Part shown: piece after piece, positions 34,894 to 42,157 of the stretch
Numbering within the stretch: position 1 is the stretch's first letter
Layout: the number at the start of each line of letters is the position of its first letter
Source: Streptomyces klenkii
Lineage (GTDB): Bacteria > Actinomycetota > Actinomycetes > Streptomycetales > Streptomycetaceae
Reading direction: 5' to 3'
DNA: 64,000 nt
NCBI RefSeq assembly: GCF_003626645.1
Contig: NZ_RBAM01000001.1
Location: 310,001-374,000, forward strand
Notes under the pieces: generated by a model
Databases searched by the model: none
Told to the model about the DNA's origin: nothing
The model's input: only the letters and a program-made list of their open reading frames with translations
Translations under genes and position numbers: made by a program

Positions 34894-37485
34894 TCAGGAC
34901 TCGGCGACCGCTTGCAGGGGGCTGAGCGCGGCGGCCCGGCGGGCGGGGAGCGCCGCCGCGGCGGCGCCGACGGCGAGCGAGAGGACGACGACGAGGGCGA
35001 GCGTGCCCCAGGGGAGGGCGAACGCGTACTGAGGCACGGCCCCGTTGGCGAGCCCGCTGATCTTCCACGCTCCGAACAGGCCGGCGGCGAGCCCCAGCAG
35101 CGTGCCGTACGCGGCGACGGTGAGGGATTCGAGGCGGATCATCCGCCGGATGCCCGTACGGTCCATGCCGATCGCCCGCAGGACCCCGATCTCCCGGGTG
35201 CGTTCGGAGACCGACATGGCGAGCGTGTTGACCATGCCGAGCGCGGAGATGATCACGCCGATGGCGAGCAGCCCGAAGACCATGGTGATCAGATCGCCCG
35301 CGACTCCGGCCTGCTCCTGGACGAGCTGGGCCCGGTTCTGGACCTTCAGCAGGGGGCTGTTGTCGACGGCGCCGCGCAGCTGCTTCTCCAGGTTCCGGGA
35401 GGCGGCCGTGCCGTGGTGTTCAGTGGCCACGAGGATGCGCTGGAGGGAGTTGCGCAGGTAGCTGTGCTGCTGGACGTCGCCGCGGTCGGCGAGGACGTCC
35501 TGGGCGGTGGGGTTGTCCTCGTAGACCCCGACGACGGTGTAGGACCGCTCGCGGTCGCCTCGGCCGGGGCCGCCCTGACCGGGGCCGATGCTCGCCTTGA
35601 TCAGTCCGCCGGTGCTGACCCGGTTGTCGCGGGCGAAGCTGCTGGAGACGGCGATCCGGCCCGGTCCGAGGTCCTCGGCCGAGCCGCTGGTGAAGCGGAG
35701 CTTCATGACGGCCCCCACGGTCTTCGGGTCGACACCGGAGACCGGCCGGGCGGAGGCGCCGGCGGTCATGGTGGAGTCCGCGACGGCGGACGCGGTCGCG
35801 ACCCCCGGCACGGCGGCGACCCGCCGGACGGCGGCCGCGTCGATGGCGGTGGTGGTGTTACGGGTGCTGATGACGTAGTCGGCGCTCAGGCCGGCGGCGG
35901 CCTGGGAGTCCAGGGCCCGGCTGGAGGAGTGGTCGATGACGGCGAGTCCGGAGACCAGCGCGGTGCTGATCATCAGGGCGGCGGCGGTGGCGGCCGTGCG
36001 GCGGGGATCCCGTAGGGCGTTGTCCTTCGCGAGGCCGCCCGCGACGCCGCCGAGCCGGGCGGTGAGCCGGCCGAGGAGCCGGATCACCGGGCCCGCCAGC
36101 AGCGGGGCCAGCACGATCAGACCGGTCACGAGGACGCCGCAGCCGAGCATGGCTGTTTGGAGGTTCTCGTCCGAGGCGTCCTTCGCGCCGCTCAGGGAGA
36201 TCAGCAGGCCGCCGCCGGCGAGGAGCATGACCGCGCCGGCCGCGCCGCGGATCCGGGACACCGTCGTGGAGGGCGGCTGCTCGGCGGTGCGCATCGCCTC
36301 GACGGGCGCGATCCTGGCCGCGCGGCGCGAGGGCAGCCACGCGGCGAGGACCGTAACGCCGACACCGACCGCGAGGGAGGCGAGAACCGGGGCCGGGCCG
36401 ATCACCAGCGGGCCCCGGGGCAGCAGATCGTCCGCGGTGCCGAGCAGGCCGGGCAGGGCAGTGGCCACACCGAGCCCGAGGACAAATCCGGTTGCGGAGG
36501 CGACGAGGCCGACCAGGGCCGCCTCGGCGAGCACCGAGCCGACCACCTGGCGGCGGGTGGCGCCGATCGCGCGGAGCAGCGCGATCTCGCGGGAGCGCCG
36601 CGTGATGAGCATGGTGAAGGTGTTGATGATGAGGAACGAGCCGATGAAGAGCGACACCACGGCGAAGACCATGGGCAGCCGGGCGTAACTGCTGGTCTTT
36701 GTGTCGATGAAGACCGACTGCCGGGCGGCCTTCGCGGTCGCGGTGGTCACCTCGGCGCGGTCGGCCGGCAGCAGCGCGCTGATGCGCCGGGCGAGTTCGA
36801 TCCGGTCGGTGCCGGGCGCGGCGGAGACGTCGATCCCGGTGTAGTGGCCCGGCGTGGCGAACAGCTTCTGCGCGGTGGCCTTGCCGAACACGGCGAGGGT
36901 GCCGCCGGAGGTGACCCGGGTGTCGTCGGACGAGACGATGCCGACCAGCCGCATGTGGAGGACCGGGCCGTCGGTGGCCAGGGTGACCGTGTCACCCAGG
37001 GAGTACGAACCGGCCGCGGCAGTGCCGCGGTCCAGGGCCACCTCGCCGTCCGTGCGCGGGGCGCGGCCGGCCGTCAGCGGGTAGCGGCGGTCCTTGCCGT
37101 CGGGGCCGGGGACGTAGGCGGCGGCCAGCTTGCCCATGGCGTTGCCCGCGCGCATGGGGGAGCCGTCCTTGGCGGCCAGGGTGGCCGAGCCGTCGGCCGT
37201 CGGACGGGCAGCGGTGACACCGGGAACGGCGGCCAGCTCGGCGACGAGCGCGTCGTCGAGGACGGTGGTGCGCTCGCCGGCGGGGGCGCCCGGGGGGTAT
37301 TTCGGGTCCACGGTGACCGCGATGCCGGCGTAGTTCTTCGCCATGGAGGCGCGGTAGGCGGCGGTGGTGGAGTCGGCGAAGACGAGCGAGCCGGAGATGA
37401 ACGCGACCCCGAGGCTGACCGCGAGGACGGTCATGATCAGACGGGCCTTGTGCGCGAGGACGTTGCGCAGGGCTGTTCGCAGCAT
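34894..37485 (-). CDS. FtsX-like ABC transporter permease
   Basis: An 863-residue membrane protein with two FtsX/MacB repeats. One transmembrane segment at residues 15-40 is followed by a large outer domain (about 45-255), three segments near 270-385, a central pair near 415-465, a second outer domain (about 500-720) and three final segments. The motifs ARLIMTVLAVSLGVAFISGS and REIGVLRAIGMDRTGIRRM are typical. Such systems extrude lipids, peptides or antibiotics or signal to the wall. It lies 56 bases after the ATPase gene and forms a set with it and the two-component system. Confidence 0.9.
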   Translation of the reverse strand: MLRTALRNVLAHKARLIMTVLAVSLGVAFISGSLVFADSTTAAYRASMAKNYAGIAVTVDPKYPPGAPAGERTTVLDDALVAELAAVPGVTAARPTADGSATLAAKDGSPMRAGNAMGKLAAAYVPGPDGKDRRYPLTAGRAPRTDGEVALDRGTAAAGSYSLGDTVTLATDGPVLHMRLVGIVSSDDTRVTSGGTLAVFGKATAQKLFATPGHYTGIDVSAAPGTDRIELARRISALLPADRAEVTTATAKAARQSVFIDTKTSSYARLPMVFAVVSLFIGSFLIINTFTMLITRRSREIALLRAIGATRRQVVGSVLAEAALVGLVASATGFVLGLGVATALPGLLGTADDLLPRGPLVIGPAPVLASLAVGVGVTVLAAWLPSRRAARIAPVEAMRTAEQPPSTTVSRIRGAAGAVMLLAGGGLLISLSGAKDASDENLQTAMLGCGVLVTGLIVLAPLLAGPVIRLLGRLTARLGGVAGGLAKDNALRDPRRTAATAAALMISTALVSGLAVIDHSSSRALDSQAAAGLSADYVISTRNTTTAIDAAAVRRVAAVPGVATASAVADSTMTAGASARPVSGVDPKTVGAVMKLRFTSGSAEDLGPGRIAVSSSFARDNRVSTGGLIKASIGPGQGGPGRGDRERSYTVVGVYEDNPTAQDVLADRGDVQQHSYLRNSLQRILVATEHHGTAASRNLEKQLRGAVDNSPLLKVQNRAQLVQEQAGVAGDLITMVFGLLAIGVIISALGMVNTLAMSVSERTREIGVLRAIGMDRTGIRRMIRLESLTVAAYGTLLGLAAGLFGAWKISGLANGAVPQYAFALPWGTLALVVVLSLAVGAAAAALPARRAAALSPLQAVAES

Positions 37486-37541
37486 GGCGGCTTTCGGAGA
37501 GTGTGAGTACGGCGGAGGGCGGAGGGGGCCGGGGAACGCGT

Positions 37542-38348
37542 TCAGGAAGTGCGGCTACGGGCCGCGGGGCCCTGCGCGGTACGGCCCTGGGCTTCGAACG
37601 CGAGCATCCGGTCGAGGACGGCGCCGGAGGTCGGCTCGTGCAGTTCGTCGACCAGGCGGCCGTCGGCGAGGAACACCACGCGATCGGCGTGGGCGGCGGC
37701 CACGGGGTCGTGAGTGACCATCACCACCGTCTGCCCCAGTTCCCGCACCGAGTCGCGCAGGAACCCGAGCACCTCGGCGCCGGAGCGGGAGTCGAGGTTG
37801 CCGGTCGGCTCGTCGGCGAACACGATCTCCGGGCGGGAGACCAGGGCGCGGGCCACGGCGACGCGCTGCTGCTGACCGCCGGAGAGCTGGGAGGGGCGGT
37901 GCGCGAGCCGGCCCGCGAGGCCGACGGTGGAGACGACGGTGTCCAGCCACGCGGCGTCGGGCTGCCGGCCGGCCAGCCGCAGGGGCAGGGTGATGTTCTC
38001 CAGCGCGGTGAGGGTCGGCAGCAGGTTGAAGCCCTGGAAGACGAACCCGACCTTCTCCCGCCGCAACCGGGTGAGCTGCCGGTCGTTGAGGGCGGACAGC
38101 TCGACGCCGCCGATCCGGGCCGACCCCGAGGACACCGGGTCCAGGCCCGCCATGCAGTGCATCAGCGTGGACTTGCCGGAACCGGACGGGCCCATGACGG
38201 CCGTGAACCTGCCCCGCGCGAACTCCACGGACACCGCGTCCAGCGCGGTGACCCGCGTCTCGCCCCTTCCGTACGTCTTGGTCAGGCCGGATGCGCGGGC
38301 GGCCGGCTCCACGAGGGGTGCGCTGGAGGAAGGGAACGTCTGTGACAT
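37542..38348 (-). CDS. MacB/LolD-type ABC transporter ATPase
   Basis: A 268-residue ATPase starting at ATG 38348 (MSQTFPSSSAPLVEPA). It has Walker A GPSGSGKSTLMHCMAGLD near 59, Q-loop GFVFQGFNLLPTLT near 100, signature LSGGQQQRVAVARAL near 153 and Walker B EIVFADEPTGNLDS near 174. This class pairs with FtsX-type permeases. Its promoter region carries two copies of a palindrome that also lies before the sensor kinase gene, so the neighbouring response regulator probably controls it. Confidence 0.92.
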   Translation of the reverse strand: MSQTFPSSSAPLVEPAARASGLTKTYGRGETRVTALDAVSVEFARGRFTAVMGPSGSGKSTLMHCMAGLDPVSSGSARIGGVELSALNDRQLTRLRREKVGFVFQGFNLLPTLTALENITLPLRLAGRQPDAAWLDTVVSTVGLAGRLAHRPSQLSGGQQQRVAVARALVSRPEIVFADEPTGNLDSRSGAEVLGFLRDSVRELGQTVVMVTHDPVAAAHADRVVFLADGRLVDELHEPTSGAVLDRMLAFEAQGRTAQGPAARSRTS

Positions 38349-38459
38349 GGATACTCCGCCTGGCGTGCGACGGCTCGCGAGGAGTTCCGCGAGCCGGGGG
38401 ACGTATCCATCCTCACGGCCCTGAACTGCGAAAACATCGCTCTGGAGGCGGGAGTTGAC

Positions 38460-38512
38460 CTCTGCCGAAAGGGCAGTGGTGCCTGATTCCTCTCTACCGA
38501 AGGGCAGAGAGG
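38460..38512. promoter_or_regulatory. Two operator-like palindromes upstream of the ABC transporter
   Basis: Copy 1 is CTGCC-gaaag-GGCAG (38462-38476). Copy 2 is CCTCTCTaCC and its near complement GGgCAGAGAGG (38489-38512). Both match the shared core CTCTGCCGAAAGnCAGAG. They lie 110-165 bases before the ATPase start. A third copy precedes the sensor kinase gene. Confidence 0.6.
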
Positions 38513-38560
38513 ACGGCCGGGGAGCTCCGCCTACGGGGAGAGGCGGCAGTGGCCGTTTCG

Positions 38561-39238
38561 TCAGGAGGCCAGGCCGGTCCGGTGGGCGAGCAGCGCGGCC
38601 TGGACGCGGCTCGTCGAACCGGTCTTGTCCAGGATCGCGCCCACGTGCGTCTTCACCGTGCCGATCCCGATGCCGAGCCGCGCGGCGATGTCCTGGTTCG
38701 ACAGCCCCTCGCCGAGCATCGCCAGGACCTCCCGCTCCCGGCCGGTGAGCCGGGCGATCCGCTCGTCCGCACGCCCGCCGTCGGCGTCCTGCGCGCCACC
38801 GGCGCGCAGCATCCGGGAGATCACCGCCCCCGTCACGCCCGGGGAGAGCACGGCGTCCCCGGCGGCGGCCGCCCGTACCGCGCTGATCAGCTCCTGCGGG
38901 CCCTCGTCCTTCAGTAAGAACCCGGCGGCGCCCGCCCGCAGCGCCCGGACGACATTGTCGTCGTCGCCGAAGGTCGTCAGCATCACCACGCGCGGCGCGG
39001 GGTCGAGGGCGAGCAGCGGAGCGATCGCGGCCAGCCCGTCGCACACCGGCATCCGGATGTCCAGCAGCACCACGTCGGGGCGGTGCGCGGCGGCCGACTC
39101 GACGGCCTGCCGCCCGTCCGGGGCCTCGGCGACGACCTCGATGCCGTCGGCGTGCCGGAGGATCAGGCGTACTCCGTGCCGGATCATCGTCTCGTCGTCG
39201 GCGAGCAGGACGCGGATGGCCCGGGCGGGCTCGGTCAC
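38561..39238 (-). CDS. NarL/FixJ-family response regulator
   Basis: A 225-residue regulator with a receiver domain (acidic pair in VLLADDETMIR, phospho-acceptor Asp60 in VVLLDIRMPVCDGL, conserved Lys in FLLKDEGPQELI) and a C-terminal LuxR-type helix-turn-helix (about 150-215, LTGREREVLAMLGEGLSNQD). The start at 39238 overlaps the kinase stop by four bases, so the pair is coupled. Likely target: the adjacent ABC transporter and its own operon. Confidence 0.92.
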   Translation of the reverse strand: MTEPARAIRVLLADDETMIRHGVRLILRHADGIEVVAEAPDGRQAVESAAAHRPDVVLLDIRMPVCDGLAAIAPLLALDPAPRVVMLTTFGDDDNVVRALRAGAAGFLLKDEGPQELISAVRAAAAGDAVLSPGVTGAVISRMLRAGGAQDADGGRADERIARLTGREREVLAMLGEGLSNQDIAARLGIGIGTVKTHVGAILDKTGSTSRVQAALLAHRTGLAS

Positions 39239-40947
39239 GGGGTCTCCCAGGGTGCGGCGTCCCGGACCGACGGGACGGTGAAACGGTCGATGGCGATGAG
39301 GCGCTGTGAGGCGTCGAAGCAGTAGCGGGCGACGATCAGGCCGCCGGGGCGGGGCTCGGTGGCGCCGTTGAACGGGTAGACGCAGCCGGCCGTGCCGGCG
39401 GGGCGCGGCGGTTCGTGGCCGGTGGCCGCGGCCCGGACGGCCTTGTTGTCCGAGACGCCCGTTGCCGCCACGTCGGCGTAGGTCATGCCGACCCGGGGCA
39501 GCGGGCTCGGCCCGGCGTTCTTGTGCGGCGCGGTGGCGTACACGAAGGCGGTCCCGAGGACCATCAGCACGCTCAGCGCCGCCAGCCCGAGGGCGAGGGT
39601 CAGCACCTGGGCGGTCCGGCGTTCGGGCGGGGTGCCTGCGTCGTGGCTCGCGTCGTGACCTGTCACGTCGCCGGCCGTGTGCGCGCGGGCCGGCGCGCGG
39701 GCCGGGGTGTCGCCGGGCTCGGCCGGCACGACCGCGTCCACCTGGAAGCCGCCGGACGGCAGGGGAGCGGCGTCGAACGTCCCGCCCAGCAGCTCCACCC
39801 GCTCCCGGAGTCCGGTGAGACCGCGGCCGGTGCCCACGCTTCCGGCGGAGGCCGGGGGCGCGGGCGGGGCGCCGTTGCGGACGGTGACCCGTACCGTCTC
39901 GTCGCCGTGCACCACCGTCACGGTGACGTGCGCCGCGCTCGCGTACCGGTGCACGTTGGTCAGGGACTCCCGTACCACCCGGTGCACTGCCCGGCGCACC
40001 CGCGCCGTACGGGCGTCGAGGTCCGGCCCCGTCCAGTCCAGCCGTACGGCGATCCCGCCGTTCCGGGACTCCGCCACGAGCGACTCGATGTCGGCGCGCG
40101 TACCGGTGGCGTCGGTGAGCGCCTCCGGCCCGGTGTCCCGGCCCAGCGGCCCGAGCACCCCGACGGCCTGCCGCAGCTCGCGCATCGCGTCCCGGGTGGT
40201 CCGCCGCACCAGCACGGCTTCCTCGCGCAGCTCGGGGTCGGCCCGCTCCAGGGCCAGCTCCAGCCCGCCGGCGTGCAGCGAGATGAGGCTGAGCCGGTGC
40301 CCCACCAGATCGTGCATCTCGGCGGCGATGCGGGACCGCTCGTGGGTACGGGCCTCGCTGTCGGCGGAGCGGCGGGCCCGCTCCGCCGCGTCCCCGCGCT
40401 CACGCAGCGCCTGCACCAGCCGCCGCTGCTGCCCGTACGACGTGCCGACCAGACCGGGCACGAGCACGGCGGCCGGCGTGAGGATCAGACCGAGCGCCAG
40501 GCCGTACTCCACCGGCCCCGGACCGGACCAGGGCGCCGACACCGTCGCACACACCACGACCACAGCGGCCGCCGCGACCAGCAACCGGCCGCGCCGCCGC
40601 GCCCGGACCGTCCGCCGCGCCACCGCGAACGCGGTCGCCGCCGTGACCGGCCCGACGCACGGCGCCGCACCCGTCAGCGCGGCGAGGACGAGGAGCACGG
40701 CCACGGGGAAGCGGCGACGCAGCGGAAAGAGCCCGGCACCGACGGCCAGCGCCGTCACCTGCACATACGGGTGAGCCGGAAACCCGAGCCCCGCGACAGC
40801 CCCCCACACCACCAGCCCCGCGGACACCACCCCGCCCGTCTCCACCACCGCGCGCAAGCGACCGCGGTCGGGAAGGGAACGGAACAGACGAGTGAGTGCC
40901 ACGCTGACCAGTATCAATGCCCCCATCCGCGACAACGTGCACCTCAC
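39235..40947 (-). CDS. Sensor histidine kinase with C-terminal membrane segment and outer tail
   Basis: A 570-residue kinase (GTG 40947; ATG 40926 is an alternative). Four to five N-terminal membrane segments are followed by a HisKA_3 dimerisation region with His212 in RIAAEMHDLVGHRLSL, and a HATPase domain to about 420 (ESLTNVHRYASAA, GTGRGLTGLRERVELLGGTF). Unusually, the protein continues with a further membrane segment (about 455-475, LALGLAALSVLMVLGTAFVY) and a tail of about 95 residues predicted to lie outside, with two cysteines. It pairs with the response regulator. The outer tail may be the sensor. Confidence 0.88.
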   Translation of the reverse strand: MRCTLSRMGALILVSVALTRLFRSLPDRGRLRAVVETGGVVSAGLVVWGAVAGLGFPAHPYVQVTALAVGAGLFPLRRRFPVAVLLVLAALTGAAPCVGPVTAATAFAVARRTVRARRRGRLLVAAAAVVVVCATVSAPWSGPGPVEYGLALGLILTPAAVLVPGLVGTSYGQQRRLVQALRERGDAAERARRSADSEARTHERSRIAAEMHDLVGHRLSLISLHAGGLELALERADPELREEAVLVRRTTRDAMRELRQAVGVLGPLGRDTGPEALTDATGTRADIESLVAESRNGGIAVRLDWTGPDLDARTARVRRAVHRVVRESLTNVHRYASAAHVTVTVVHGDETVRVTVRNGAPPAPPASAGSVGTGRGLTGLRERVELLGGTFDAAPLPSGGFQVDAVVPAEPGDTPARAPARAHTAGDVTGHDASHDAGTPPERRTAQVLTLALGLAALSVLMVLGTAFVYATAPHKNAGPSPLPRVGMTYADVAATGVSDNKAVRAAATGHEPPRPAGTAGCVYPFNGATEPRPGGLIVARYCFDASQRLIAIDRFTVPSVRDAAPWETP

Positions 40948-40956
40948 GACCGATCT

Positions 40957-40985
40957 CCGCCTCTGCCGAAAGACAGAGAGAGGCG
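40957..40985. promoter_or_regulatory. Operator-like palindrome before the kinase operon
   Basis: Inverted repeat CCGCCTCTG and CAGAG..GGCGG around a GAAAG centre, containing the same CTCTGCCGAAAG core found upstream of the ABC transporter. It ends ten bases from the GTG start, so it would overlap the promoter or early leader. Confidence 0.6.
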
Positions 40986-41052
40986 GCTTCAGTTTCAGCC
41001 GTAGGGCTTTGCTCCCTGGAGCGGTTGCCTGCTGTGCGATGCGCGGGCTCGT

Positions 41053-41643
41053 TTACGGCGCGCCCTGACGGGCCAGGCTGCGGACCATCCGGATCAGAGA
41101 AGCACGCTCCGCCTCGGGGTCGGACGGCCTGTCGAAGATCATGCGGACGGCCTGGGGGACCGTGAACCACCAGGCGGCCAGGGCCAGCACGGCATAGAAG
41201 AGCTCCTCGGGCCGCAGGCCGCCGTCCAGTGCCCCGGCGCGCTGGGTCTGTGCGAGGGCCGCGACGCGCGAGCCGTACGTGGCGGTGCGCTCCGGTTCCT
41301 TGAGTGCGGGGCCGCCCCGGTCGAGGAGGCCCTCCCAGTGCAGCAGGCGGATGAACTGGGGCCGGGACCGGTGGTAGTCGTACAGCAGACCCGCGTAGTG
41401 GCCGAGGTCCTCGGCCTGCTCGGCGGTGAGCGGGATGGTCGTGGCGATGCGCTCCAGCTCCGTCTCCATCACCTGCCCGAAGAGCTGCCGCTTGTTGCCG
41501 AAGTACTGGTAGATCCGCTCCTTGTTCACGCCGGCGCGAGTGCCGATGCGTTCGATGCGAGCACCGTCGAAGCCGTGCTCGGCGAATTCGTCGACGGCGG
41601 CGTCGAGCAGGGCTTGTCGGGTGCGTGCGGTGTCCCAGGCCAT
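41053..41643 (-). CDS. TetR-family transcriptional regulator
   Basis: A 196-residue repressor-type protein starting at ATG 41643 (MAWDTARTRQALLDAA). The helix-turn-helix is at about 24-45 (ARIERIGTRAGVNKERIYQYFGNKRQL), followed by an all-helical ligand domain (WFTVPQAVRMIFDRPS near the end). ATG 41643 is favoured because the longer start would place the coding region inside the operator. It diverges from a small membrane protein gene, with a perfect 22-bp inverted repeat between the two starts, which is the expected arrangement for self- and neighbour-repression. Confidence 0.9.
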   Translation of the reverse strand: MAWDTARTRQALLDAAVDEFAEHGFDGARIERIGTRAGVNKERIYQYFGNKRQLFGQVMETELERIATTIPLTAEQAEDLGHYAGLLYDYHRSRPQFIRLLHWEGLLDRGGPALKEPERTATYGSRVAALAQTQRAGALDGGLRPEELFYAVLALAAWWFTVPQAVRMIFDRPSDPEAERASLIRMVRSLARQGAP

Positions 41644-41661
41644 GCCCCGATCATATGCGAC

Positions 41662-41721
41662 TCCAACCAACCGTTTGGAGATTGCTTGAAACTTCAGCTA
41701 ATCTCCAAACGGTTGGTTGGA
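41662..41721. promoter_or_regulatory. TetR operator: perfect 22-bp inverted repeat
   Basis: Left arm 41662-41683, right arm 41700-41721, identical after reverse complement, 16-base spacer; each arm contains CCAACCGTTTGGAGATT or its complement. A -35-like TTGGAG (41675) and -10-like TAATCT (41699) for the plus-strand gene lie inside it. The position between divergent starts makes this the likely TetR-family operator. Confidence 0.8.
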
Positions 41722-41747
41722 ATTTGATCGCCAAGGAGTCCGTACGC

Positions 41748-41999
41748 ATGTCTGAGCACACCCCTGCCGTCCCCCAGGCCGGTCCGCCGCCCCGGCACCA
41801 CATGGCACTGATGATCTGGATGTCGGTCTTCCCGACGCTCACCGTGCTGGAGCTGCTGTTCCACGAATGGCTCCAGCGCCTCCCGCTCGTCCTCCAAACC
41901 CTCGTCCTCAGCGCGTGCGTAGTCCTCACCGTGGTCTATGTCCTGATGCCGCGACTGCAACATCTGCGGCTCCGGCTGCTCACGCGCGGCACCCGCTGA
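41748..41999 (+). CDS. Small membrane protein, TetR-regulated
   Basis: An 83-residue protein starting at ATG 41748, with aaggag ten bases before. Two hydrophobic segments (MALMIWMSVFPTLTVLELLF and LQTLVLSACVVLTVVYVLMP) separated by a short HEWLQR loop, then a basic tail RLQHLRLRLLTRGTR that would face the cytosol. The proline-rich first 20 residues are hydrophilic. I do not recognise a family. Its control by the adjacent TetR operator suggests induction by a small ligand; roles in export or envelope stress are guesses. Confidence 0.75.
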   Translation: MSEHTPAVPQAGPPPRHHMALMIWMSVFPTLTVLELLFHEWLQRLPLVLQTLVLSACVVLTVVYVLMPRLQHLRLRLLTRGTR

Positions 42000-42051
42000 C
42001 ACTCACCGCGTCACTGAGCCGGACCACTCACGCTTCTTCTCCGGCGTAACA

Positions 42052-42097
42052 CGGACGGCGGCCGACGTACACCACGGTGTACGTCGGCCGCCGTCCG
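42052..42097. terminator. Perfect 22-bp hairpin between convergent genes
   Basis: Arms 42052-42073 and 42076-42097 are exact complements with only two bases between, containing CGGCCGACGTACACC. It lies between the small membrane protein stop (41999) and the HelD-like stop (42158). It is a very strong bidirectional terminator or cruciform. Confidence 0.7.
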
Positions 42098-42157
42098 GGA
42101 GCCTCTCCGGCTTATGCCGTGAGCGTGTGTTTTCGTTCAGACGATGTCAGGGAGTCG

